Source: an uncultured Collinsella sp. (GTDB lineage Bacteria; Actinomycetota; Coriobacteriia; Coriobacteriales; Coriobacteriaceae). From it: DNA of 64,000 nucleotides. A program made the position numbers and the translations under genes. The notes under the pieces were generated by a model. The model ran no database searches, was not told the origin of the DNA, and saw only the letters and a list, made by a program, of their open reading frames with translations. The stretch's first letter is position 1. Every line of letters begins with the position of its first letter. Shown in pieces: positions 35,769 to 43,177 of this stretch. The stretch is from the NCBI GenBank assembly GCA_900758375.1, contig CAAERJ010000030.1:1-64000 (forward strand). The letters run 5' to 3'.

Positions 35769-36497
35769 TTACTCGCAGAGCGAAAGAGCGGCCTCGTCAG
35801 CAACGACGACGCAGTTGGTGTGCAGTTGCAGGATCGAAGCCGGGCACTTGGGCGTAACCGGGCCATAGCACATATCGTGCACGGCCTGAGCCTTGGCCTC
35901 GCCGTTGGCGACAACCAGGATCATGCGGGCATACATGATGGTCTGGGTGCCCATGGTGTAAGCCTGACGGGGCACATCATCGATGCTGTCGAACAGGCGG
36001 CTGTTGGCCTGAATGGTGCTCTCGGTCAGGTCGACGCAGTGCGTACCCTTGGAGAAGTGGTCATCGGGCTCGTTAAAGCCGATGTGACCGTTGTTGCCAA
36101 TGCCGAGCAGCTGCAGATCCGGGTAACCGGCGGCAGCGACGATCTTGTCGTACTCGGAGCAGGCAGCGGCGGCATCGGGGTTGGAGCCATCGGGCACGTG
36201 CGTGTTGTTCAGATCGATATTGATGTGATCGAAGAAGTTCTCGCGCATAAAGTAGTGATAGCTCTGGGGATCGTCGTGCGAAAGACCACGATACTCGTCC
36301 AGGTTATAGGTGCTGACCTCGGCGAAGTCGACGTCGCCCTTCTCGTACCAAGCGGCGAGCTGCTTGTAGGCGCCAATCGGGGTGGAGCCGGTGGCAAGAC
36401 CCAGCACGCAATCGGGCTTGAGGATAACCTGGGCCGAGATGATATTAGCGGCCTTGCGGCTCATATCCTCGTAGTCTTTAGCTTTAATGATTTTCAT
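35769..36497 (-). CDS. nagB: Glucosamine-6-phosphate deaminase
   Basis: It converts glucosamine-6-phosphate to fructose-6-phosphate and ammonia. The 242-residue protein shows LGLATGSTPIGAY, the catalytic NLDEYRGL, GIGNNGHIGFNEP and SRLFDSIDDVPRQAYTMG. The start at 36497 follows AAAGGACG. It lies downstream of glmM and a PTS EIIA on the same strand, grouping amino-sugar breakdown with cell-wall hexosamine synthesis. Confidence 0.95.
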   Translation of the reverse strand: MKIIKAKDYEDMSRKAANIISAQVILKPDCVLGLATGSTPIGAYKQLAAWYEKGDVDFAEVSTYNLDEYRGLSHDDPQSYHYFMRENFFDHINIDLNNTHVPDGSNPDAAAACSEYDKIVAAAGYPDLQLLGIGNNGHIGFNEPDDHFSKGTHCVDLTESTIQANSRLFDSIDDVPRQAYTMGTQTIMYARMILVVANGEAKAQAVHDMCYGPVTPKCPASILQLHTNCVVVADEAALSLCE

Positions 36498-36695
36498 TAC
36501 GCGTCCTTTCTCGTACAAGAGAGGCAAGGCTCCCCTTACAAGCACTTGCCCGCGGCCCGCGTCGGCCGCAACCAACGTGTGCGGCCACCAGGGCGAGGTC
36601 GCGTAATATATGTGTCTCGTGTCTAACCGCGTCGAGGCCCCTGCCCGTCCACGGTGACCCAAAGCCTTTTAGCTTCGGACAATCCCCATCTTGCC
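36498..36695 (-). promoter_or_regulatory. Long nagB leader with hairpin
   Basis: The 198 bp between the EIIA terminator and nagB contain a minus-strand TATATT (-10-like) near 36606 and the hairpin GGCCGCA / TGCGGCC downstream of it, so nagB probably has its own promoter and a structured leader. No known riboswitch class is recognised. Confidence 0.35.
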
Positions 36696-36729
36696 ACGGA
36701 GGGCGCCCTCTTTCAAGGGCGCCCTCCGT
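36696..36729 (-). terminator. Perfect hairpin after EIIA gene
   Basis: ACGGAGGGCGCCC / GGGCGCCCTCCGT, 13 bp with an 8-base loop, 40 bp after the EIIA stop. There is no T-run on the minus strand, but the stem is very stable. Confidence 0.65.
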
Positions 36730-36769
36730 AAACGTGATTGAATTGTAGGCTAAAGGCCAAGCGGAGCGA

Positions 36770-37267
36770 CTAGCGCTCACGCGCGACGATGAGCTGGTCC
36801 ATCTCCTCAACATGCTCCCCGACGGAGCCCTTGATACTCGAGAACTCAACGGAGTTGCACACCAAGATGGGAACCGTCACATCGTAGCCCTCGGCAGCAA
36901 TTGCCTCGCGATCGAACTCGATGAGTACATCGCCCTTATGGACGATGTCACCCACTTGCGCATGCACGGTAAAGTGCTTGCCCTCGAGCTGAACAGTGTC
37001 CAAACCAACATGGATGAGCACGTCCAGGCCATCGACCGTGTTGAGCGCAACGGCGTGTCCCGTGGGAAAAATGGCCTCGACCTTGGCGTCTGCCGGCGCA
37101 ATCACGCGCGTGCCGGTAGGCTGAATCGCCACGCCCTGGCCCAAAAGGCCGGTGGCAAACGTCTGATCGTTTACCTCGGAGAGCGGAATGACGTCGCCCG
37201 AGATGGGAGCATCCAGCGTAAGGACTCGACCACGCATACCAAAAGACCTTAGGACTTTAGTGAACAT
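36770..37267 (-). CDS. Stand-alone PTS glucose-type EIIA
   Basis: A 165-residue EIIA-Glc (Crr-like) phosphocarrier. PISGDVIPLSEVND, GVAIQPTGTRVIAPADAKVEAIFPTGHA and LIHVGLDTVQLEGKHF (with the phospho-accepting His) are diagnostic. As a free EIIA it can serve EIIBC proteins lacking the domain, including the alpha-glucoside permease at 6990. GAGGGGGAG precedes the start at 37267. It lies between glmM and nagB. Confidence 0.93.
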   Translation of the reverse strand: MFTKVLRSFGMRGRVLTLDAPISGDVIPLSEVNDQTFATGLLGQGVAIQPTGTRVIAPADAKVEAIFPTGHAVALNTVDGLDVLIHVGLDTVQLEGKHFTVHAQVGDIVHKGDVLIEFDREAIAAEGYDVTVPILVCNSVEFSSIKGSVGEHVEEMDQLIVARER

Positions 37268-37338
37268 GCTCCCCCTCGGACATACCAATCAATCAAAATA
37301 GCCTTAACAGTTTACCACTTGGCACCCGATATTGACCA

Positions 37339-38676
37339 TTAGGGAAGTTCGCGCTTGACAACCTCGACGATGTCGTCGACAACGCGCTGGGTCAGCTCGT
37401 GCGTCTCGGCCTCGGCCATAACGCGAACCAGCGGCTCGGTACCGCTCGGGCGCACCAAGACGCGGCCGCGACCGTTGAGCTCCTTCTCGGCGGCAGCGAC
37501 GGCGTCCCAGATGGGCTGGCAATCGTCCAGGCCGGCCTTGTTGTCCGAATGCACGTTGACGAGCACCTGCGGGTACTTCTTCATGATGCCGGCAAGGTCG
37601 GTGAGCGTGCGGCCGGTGCGCTTGAGCACGGCCAGAAGCTGCAGGGCCGTCACCAAGCCGTCGCCGGTGGTGTTGTGCTCCAGGAAGATGATGTGGCCGG
37701 ACTGCTCGCCGCCGATGACAGCACCGTCCTCGAGCATGCGCTCAAGAACATAGCGGTCGCCCACGGCGGTCTGAACCATCTCAAAGCCCTGCTCCTTCAT
37801 GGCGATGGAGAAGCCTAGGTTGCACATAACGGTCGAGACAATCTCGGAGTTGGCGAGCTTACCGCGAGCGGCCAGGTCAGAGCCGCAGATGGCCAGGATG
37901 TAGTCGCCATCGATCTCGTTGCCCTCTCTGTCCACGAACAGCACGCGATCGGCGTCGCCATCATGGGCCAGACCGATGTCGGCGTGAGTGCGCAGCACGA
38001 GCTCGCGCAGGGGCTCAAGGTGAGTGGAGCCGCACTCGACGTTAATGTCAGTGCCGCAGTAATCGGTGTTGATGGCATGGACCGTGGCGCCCAGACGCTG
38101 CAGCGCGGCAGGCGTGGTCTGGCACGAAGCGCCGTGGCCGCAGTCGACGGCAACGACCAAGCCATCGAGCTTAAGGCCGTCGAGCGTGCTGATGGCATGA
38201 TCGACATATGCCTTGCGAGCATCCTTCATCTTGATGATGTGGCCCACGCCGGCACCGGTCGGCAGCGTGTCGGCAGCCATGGCCTCCTCGGACATGACCC
38301 AAGCGCTGATCTCTTCCTCGACAGCATCGGGAAGCTTCATGCCCTTGCGGCTAAAGAACTTGATGCCGTTGAACTCCGGCGGATTGTGCGAAGCAGAAAT
38401 GACGATACCGCCGTCGAGCTCGTTTTGGACGGTGAGCAGCGCCACGGCCGGCGTAGGGATAACGCCGCAGCAGTGCGGGCGGCCGCCCTCGGCCATAATG
38501 CCGGCGGTCAGAGCACTCTCGAGCATGGTGCCCGAAAGACGCGTGTCACGGCCGATGCAAATGTCCGGACCAAGGAACTTGGTCGCCGCACGGCCAAGGC
38601 GAAACGCGAGGTCGCACGAGAGGTCGGCGTTGGCGACGCCACGGACGCCGTCGGTACCGAAGATGTTCTGGGGCAT
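37339..38676 (-). CDS. glmM: Phosphoglucosamine mutase
   Basis: It interconverts glucosamine-6-phosphate and glucosamine-1-phosphate for UDP-GlcNAc synthesis. The 445-residue enzyme has FGTDGVRGVAN at the start, the phosphoserine loop ISASHNPPEFNGIKFF, the metal loop DGDADRVLFVD and the sugar-phosphate site RPSGTEPLVRVMAEA. AAGGAG precedes the ATG at 38676. It follows rplM-rpsI after a terminator. Confidence 0.96.
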   Translation of the reverse strand: MPQNIFGTDGVRGVANADLSCDLAFRLGRAATKFLGPDICIGRDTRLSGTMLESALTAGIMAEGGRPHCCGVIPTPAVALLTVQNELDGGIVISASHNPPEFNGIKFFSRKGMKLPDAVEEEISAWVMSEEAMAADTLPTGAGVGHIIKMKDARKAYVDHAISTLDGLKLDGLVVAVDCGHGASCQTTPAALQRLGATVHAINTDYCGTDINVECGSTHLEPLRELVLRTHADIGLAHDGDADRVLFVDREGNEIDGDYILAICGSDLAARGKLANSEIVSTVMCNLGFSIAMKEQGFEMVQTAVGDRYVLERMLEDGAVIGGEQSGHIIFLEHNTTGDGLVTALQLLAVLKRTGRTLTDLAGIMKKYPQVLVNVHSDNKAGLDDCQPIWDAVAAAEKELNGRGRVLVRPSGTEPLVRVMAEAETHELTQRVVDDIVEVVKRELP

Positions 38677-38725
38677 AGGATCGCTCCTTCCCAAGTGGGC
38701 AAAACGTAGTCGCCCACCCTAGTCG

Positions 38726-38765
38726 AAAAAGAAAACGGGACCCGCCGAGCAATCGGCAGGCCCCG
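38726..38765 (-). terminator. Rho-independent terminator after rpsI
   Basis: Minus-strand CGGGGCCTGCCGA pairs with TCGGCGGGTCCCG, followed by TTTTCTTTTT, ending the ribosomal protein operon. Confidence 0.9.
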
Positions 38766-38798
38766 CTTGTACATTGTATCCCGTAAGGAGATAAAACC

Positions 38799-39194
<396 letters not shown>

Positions 39195-39196
39195 CT

Positions 39197-39640
39197 TTAA
39201 GCCTCCAGCTCAATCTTCGTGGGGTTCTGGGCAGCGTGCGGATGCTCGGCACCAGCGTAGACCTTAAGCTTGGTCATCTGGGCACGGCCGAGGGTGGTCT
39301 TGGGCAGCATGCCGCGAACGGCGCGCTCGATGACCTTCTCCGGGTGCTTCTCCATAGCCTGGCGGAAGCTCTCAGCCTTGAGGCCGCCGTTGTAGCCGCT
39401 GTGGCGATAATAGGTCTTCGTGTCGGCCTTGTTACCGGTAAGCTGGACCTTATCGGCGTTGATGACGACAACGAAGTCGCCGCAGTCGCTGTTGGGCGTG
39501 AACTGGGGCTTGTTCTTACCGCGCAGGATCATTGCGATCTGGGTGGCAAGACGGCCCAGGACAGCACCATCGGCGTCGACGAGAACCCAGTTGCGCTGGA
39601 CCTCGCCCTGCTTGGCGTAGTGAGTCGATTTCGAAATCAC
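39197..39640 (-). CDS. rplM: 50S ribosomal protein uL13
   Basis: A 147-residue ribosomal protein with [45 protein letters not shown] and [18 protein letters not shown]. It heads the rplM-rpsI operon; the promoter lies in the 157-bp gap before the patatin gene. Confidence 0.98.
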   Translation of the reverse strand: MISKSTHYAKQGEVQRNWVLVDADGAVLGRLATQIAMILRGKNKPQFTPNSDCGDFVVVINADKVQLTGNKADTKTYYRHSGYNGGLKAESFRQAMEKHPEKVIERAVRGMLPKTTLGRAQMTKLKVYAGAEHPHAAQNPTKIELEA

Positions 39641-39797
39641 TTAGACTCCTCCATGTACAGTACGTGTTGTTACAGAGATTCACGGGGCTCTGCAAGTAAC
39701 CCGTCCATATTACCCCGCTCGTCGCCCGAGTCAACAGGTATTTTGGCTCTGACCAGACTTTCTGCACATGTCGTCCATGGGTCATGACGTCGCGACG

Positions 39798-40676
39798 CTA
39801 GCGCTCGACAAACGCCTCGATATCTCCCAGCAATCGCTTTGCCTCCTGGCGGCCCTGAATATACAGGTCGAGGAGCTTTGCCGGATCGTGCTCAACGTGG
39901 CCGACCTCGACCGGCTTTTGCGGAGCAACGACCAGCGCACGGCCCTCGCGCTCATACTTCCATAGATGCATGCGCTGGATGTTATAGCGGTCGTGGCGCG
40001 TCTCGATAGCCTCGAGCAGATAGGGGTAGTCGGCATAGCGGGCTCGTGCGGCGGGCATAAACTCGTAGGGCTTTTTCTCGTATGAGCGGTCCTGCGTAAC
40101 GATAACGACCGCGCAATCGAAGCCCGCCTCCTCGAGCACATGCTCGATAGGGACCGAATCGGCTACGCCGCCGTCGACGTATTTGTGCCCGTCAATCTCG
40201 ACCGGCGGCGTCACCAGCGGCAGCGACGTCGAGGCGCGCACAGCATCGAGGTCGAGCACGGCGCTTTTGACCGGCAGGTACGTGGCGGTTCCAAAGAGCA
40301 TGTCCGTCGCAACGGCGTACATCTCGATGGGGCTCGCGTCGAACGTCTCGTTATCGAAGGGGTCTAGGCGGTCCTGGACATCGTTGAAGATAAAGTCGTA
40401 GCCGACGATAGAGCCCGTGGACGCAAACGACGCAGCGCCCATGTAGCGGCTGTCGTTGCAGAAAGCCAGGTTGATGCGGTTGGCACGGCCGATCTGGTGC
40501 GACTTGTAGTTCACGCCGTTGAGGGCGCCTGCCGATACACCGTAGACAGCCGGAATCTCGACGCCAGCCTCCATGAGGACGTCGAGCACGCCTGCGGTAA
40601 ATTGCCCGCGGAAGCTGCCGCCCTCCAAAACGAGCGCGACTTTGCCGGCGTTCTTTGCCCTATCTTCTGCAGTCAT
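39798..40676 (-). CDS. Patatin-like phospholipase family protein
   Basis: A 292-residue YjjU-type patatin hydrolase. It has the oxyanion loop LEGGSFRGQFTAGVL, the nucleophile Ser48 in GVSAGA and the catalytic Asp in YVDGGVADSVP. No signal peptide is visible, so it probably acts on lipids inside the cell; the substrate is unknown. It is transcribed in the same direction as rplM, from its own region. Confidence 0.9.
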   Translation of the reverse strand: MTAEDRAKNAGKVALVLEGGSFRGQFTAGVLDVLMEAGVEIPAVYGVSAGALNGVNYKSHQIGRANRINLAFCNDSRYMGAASFASTGSIVGYDFIFNDVQDRLDPFDNETFDASPIEMYAVATDMLFGTATYLPVKSAVLDLDAVRASTSLPLVTPPVEIDGHKYVDGGVADSVPIEHVLEEAGFDCAVVIVTQDRSYEKKPYEFMPAARARYADYPYLLEAIETRHDRYNIQRMHLWKYEREGRALVVAPQKPVEVGHVEHDPAKLLDLYIQGRQEAKRLLGDIEAFVER

Positions 40677-40882
40677 ATTGACCTCCTGCGATTGCGTTTT
40701 GGCTTTCTTCTACCCAGTTTTACGGAGGAGAGCGCACGGGTTTTGGAGTTAAGGGGGCGGGGCGGTCAAGCCAACCCCAGAGTATGAGTTGCCGCTGGGA
40801 AAGTGCATCCCGGTCTGCGTTGAAGCGGGGCATGGCCGGCTGAGATTCGATAAACATCGCATCCATATTGGGCTGATAGTTT

Positions 40883-41072
40883 GCGCGGAGAATCCGCGTA
40901 TTTGCTTCGCAAATCCGCACCGGCTTCGGCCGCCTGCCGGCGTCCTCGCCCGCTCGCTACAAACGCTTCGCGTTTGCTTAACGCTCGCGCCCTGCATAGA
41001 GTTCGATTCTCCGCGGTATCTGTAAGTAATAAAAAAGCAGGTAGGTGCGTTTACCTACCTGCTTGTAACTAT
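40883..41072 (-). mobile_element. tmRNA-3'-end-associated mini-element
   Basis: Reading away from the tmRNA end on the minus strand: the tmRNA terminator, an exact 17-bp inverted copy of the T-arm region (40999-41015 versus 41082-41098), a GC-rich core with the hairpin AAACGCGAAGCGTTT, then a 12-bp direct copy of the tmRNA end (40883-40894 versus 41081-41092). Order, size (~190 bp) and core sequence match the element behind tRNA-Glu at 21161. The remaining gap up to the patatin gene (40677-40882) shows nothing recognisable. Confidence 0.6.
41031..41064 (-). terminator. Terminator of tmRNA
   Basis: Minus-strand AAGCAGGTAGGT / ACCTACCTGCTT, 12-bp stem with a 6-base loop and TTTTTT, starting 9 bases after the tmRNA CCA end. 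Confidence 0.93.
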
Positions 41073-41436
41073 TGGTGGAGGCGCGGAGAATCGAACTCCG
41101 GTCCACGAAAGCCCCCTGATTGGCATCTCCAAGCTCAGTCGCTGGTTTAGTCTCGGACGCTTTGCGCGCAGCGACACGCTCGCGGCGTCCCAACCGGTTC
41201 GGTCTTAGCCTGCGCCATACCGATTACGTGCGCAGGAGCATTCCCCTAAAATGACGTCGCGCCGGTGTCGGGGAAATCACCGGGTTGACGCGCCGCTATA
41301 AACTAAGCAGCGAGAGCCATAGGCTCAAAAGAAGAGTTGTTGTCAATTCAATTTGACGGTACCCCTGTTTAACGAGGCGAGGAGACCTCGGCTTGCTTCC
41401 TCTCTCAGAGCTATCGTGTCGAAACCAGTCGCCCCC
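41073..41436 (-). ncRNA. ssrA: Transfer-messenger RNA (tmRNA)
   Basis: It rescues stalled ribosomes. The 364-base RNA begins GGGGGCGACTGGTTTCGAC and ends in GGAGTTCGATTCTCC plus CGCCTCCACCA, so the tRNA-like acceptor pairs GGGGGCG with CGCCTCC and the CCA is encoded. The tag frame ends GCT CTC GCT GCT TAG (41303-41305 is the stop), giving a tag ...NNSSFEPMALAA; the resume codon is probably GAC at 41342-41344, since an in-frame TGA lies two codons upstream. Confidence 0.95.
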
Positions 41437-41675
41437 GAATGTTGGGAAAGCCTGGATGGTATCGGACCTGCAAACACCCGATAACCGTCGACTTTTCAAG
41501 GAACACGCGGGGTGAGCCCCGCTCGTGGATAGCTATCTTACCACGTTCTAAAGGCGGACTTCCATTCTATGCACGAGCTGTGAAGACCCTAATATGCACC
41601 ACACTTCGCACTTTTGCTACTGAACACGTCACGTATATTTTCGCCAAGCAAAATTGACCCGTCGAAAGGACCGTT

Positions 41676-42110
41676 ATGGATACCAAGCAGCAACTCGTCA
41701 ATGCCCTCGCAGGCCTGGGCTCAACCATTACCGAAGCTATGGATGTCATCGAAGGCTTTGTCCCCTGCGGACATCCCGCCCTCACGGTATCGAACGCACT
41801 CGTCGCGCTGGACGCTGACGATGATACGGCTCTCTCCCAGCAGCTTGAGACCGTCGAGGGCTTTATCGACCACGTGAGTGAGAACCGCGGCGTGGCCGCC
41901 TACCACGGCATCGAGGTCGAGCTCACGGGTCCCAAAGCCGATCTGTTCGCAGCAATCCGCGAGTTAGGCGCCCTTATGCAGACCGCAGGCGTCAAGAACA
42001 CCCAGGTCAACGAGTGGGTCTACCGCAGCTTAGCCGCGCTCAACAGCTCCGAAGAAAAGGCAGCCGAGCAGCTCGCAGAAAGTCCCGCCATTAAGGCCGA
42101 GCTTTTGTAA
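41676..42110 (+). CDS. Hypothetical protein, 144 residues
   Basis: I do not recognise this soluble, acidic, helical protein (MDTKQQLVNALAGLGSTITEAMDVIEGF...). It has one cysteine, VPCGHPAL, and no signal peptide or membrane segment. GAAAGGACC precedes the ATG. It is a single gene divergent from tmRNA and ends at its own hairpin. The 239-bp gap before it contains the tmRNA promoter. Confidence 0.75.
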   Translation: MDTKQQLVNALAGLGSTITEAMDVIEGFVPCGHPALTVSNALVALDADDDTALSQQLETVEGFIDHVSENRGVAAYHGIEVELTGPKADLFAAIRELGALMQTAGVKNTQVNEWVYRSLAALNSSEEKAAEQLAESPAIKAELL

Positions 42111-42119
42111 ATAGCAGAC

Positions 42120-42156
42120 GCGGGCCCCTTGGCGCATCGTCGTCCAAGAGGCCCGC
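42120..42156. terminator. Hairpin between unknown gene and PIN toxin gene
   Basis: GCGGGCCCCTTGG / CCAAGAGGCCCGC, 13-bp stem with one mismatch, between two convergent genes and so usable by both. No T-run. Confidence 0.6.
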
Positions 42157-42168
42157 AAACAGTTCGCG

Positions 42169-42684
42169 TCAACCGATAGCCGCGCCACCACGTTCGGCCA
42201 AAGCCAGAATCGGCATCATTTGGCGCGGGGTCTTTGCTGCAAGATCGGCATGTTCGAGCAGCTTGCGATCGTTAGTTACCAAGTAATCGACCTGTGCGCG
42301 CTTGCACGCGGCGAGCACCAAATTGTCCTCGTAATCGCGATGAAGCGCTAAGTATTTGTCGGCCAGCCAAAGGTCCGACGCATCTGCACCCACGGCCATG
42401 GCGTTTTCGGTCATGTTCCGAACAAACGCCAACGCCGCATCGCCAATTGCACGGGCAGACGCCTCGCCGAGTGCTCCCCCGCTGGCAAGGACGCTACGTT
42501 TCAGCTCGTGTTGGACAACGTACAGCACGTCCTTAGCAATATGCACTGGGAAGAACAGCAACGCCCCCGTCTCCGTCGCCTGCCCAATAAACGCACGCGC
42601 GGCAAGCGACTCGGCATGGTCGACGCAAAACGAATCAACCCATACGTTAGCGTCCACCATGATCTTGAGAGGCGCCCCACTCAC
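42169..42684 (-). CDS. PIN-domain ribonuclease toxin
   Basis: A 171-residue PIN-domain protein, presumed Mg2+-dependent RNase toxin. Acidic residues of the fold are visible in IMVDANVWVDSF (first Asp), ALHRDYEDNLVLAACKRAQVDYLVTNDRKLL (central and last Asp cluster). The GTG start at 42684 overlaps the antitoxin stop (GTGA), so translation is coupled; an internal ATG at 42660 is an alternative. It is the second gene of the TA operon. Confidence 0.82.
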   Translation of the reverse strand: MSGAPLKIMVDANVWVDSFCVDHAESLAARAFIGQATETGALLFFPVHIAKDVLYVVQHELKRSVLASGGALGEASARAIGDAALAFVRNMTENAMAVGADASDLWLADKYLALHRDYEDNLVLAACKRAQVDYLVTNDRKLLEHADLAAKTPRQMMPILALAERGGAAIG

Positions 42685-43016
42685 TGGATCATCCCCTTTT
42701 GGCGATAGCGATCGTCCATGGCTTCGGAATAGATTGTGTCCCAATCGCGATCATCGGATGCAGGCGACGCATCGATACCCAAGTCCGCGTAAAGCTGATC
42801 AGCCGCCGCCCATGATGCGGCGAACGGCGTATCGGGCGCGACGGTCTGTTGCCGGCCATCAACGGCAGACAGCACTTCCTCACACTGCCCGCCACCCTGT
42901 GCGACCTTGGCCACGACTTTTTTGATGAGCTCGGGCAGTGACCTGCCCGAAAGCTGCAGCGCTTCCTCGGCGCGCTCTTTAACCGAGCGATTCACGCGAA
43001 CGTTCACCTGCGCCAT
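42681..43016 (-). CDS. RelB/DinJ-like antitoxin
   Basis: A ~111-residue antitoxin. The N-terminal MAQVNVRVNRSVKERAEEALQLSGRSLPELIKKVV is a ribbon-helix-helix of the RelB/DinJ type; the C-terminal part is acidic and probably wraps the toxin. The start at 43016 is preferred because the promoter puts the transcript start near 43068. RelB-like antitoxins usually pair with RelE/YafQ toxins; here the partner is a PIN nuclease. Confidence 0.78.
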   Translation of the reverse strand: MAQVNVRVNRSVKERAEEALQLSGRSLPELIKKVVAKVAQGGGQCEEVLSAVDGRQQTVAPDTPFAASWAAADQLYADLGIDASPASDDRDWDTIYSEAMDDRYRQKGMIQ

Positions 43017-43053
43017 GCCGCTAACAGCACCCACGTCGATCCCGCTCCCTTCA

Positions 43054-43103
43054 AATGCTAGCACAGCTAGCATTACTATATAGAGAAGCTAGTAAATGGT
43101 CAA
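43054..43103 (-). promoter_or_regulatory. TA operon promoter and 21-bp operator
   Basis: On the minus strand, TTGACC (43098-43103) and TATAGT (43075-43080) form a promoter with a 17-bp spacer. Immediately downstream AATGCTAGC / GCTAGCATT around ACA (43054-43074) is a perfect inverted repeat covering the transcription start, the likely antitoxin operator. Confidence 0.8.
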
Positions 43104-43107
43104 ATGC

Positions 43108-43153
43108 AAAAGGCCTGCGCTCGGACGACAGCGATGCCGTCTGGGCGCAGGCC
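43108..43153 (-). terminator. Terminator after metal ATPase
   Basis: Minus-strand GGCCTGCGC / GCGCAGGCC with internal CAGACGG/CGTC pairing and TTTT after it, 25 bp past the ATPase stop. It partly abuts the TA promoter. Confidence 0.85.
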
Positions 43154-43177
43154 AGATAACGTGGGCGAACACGTCTG

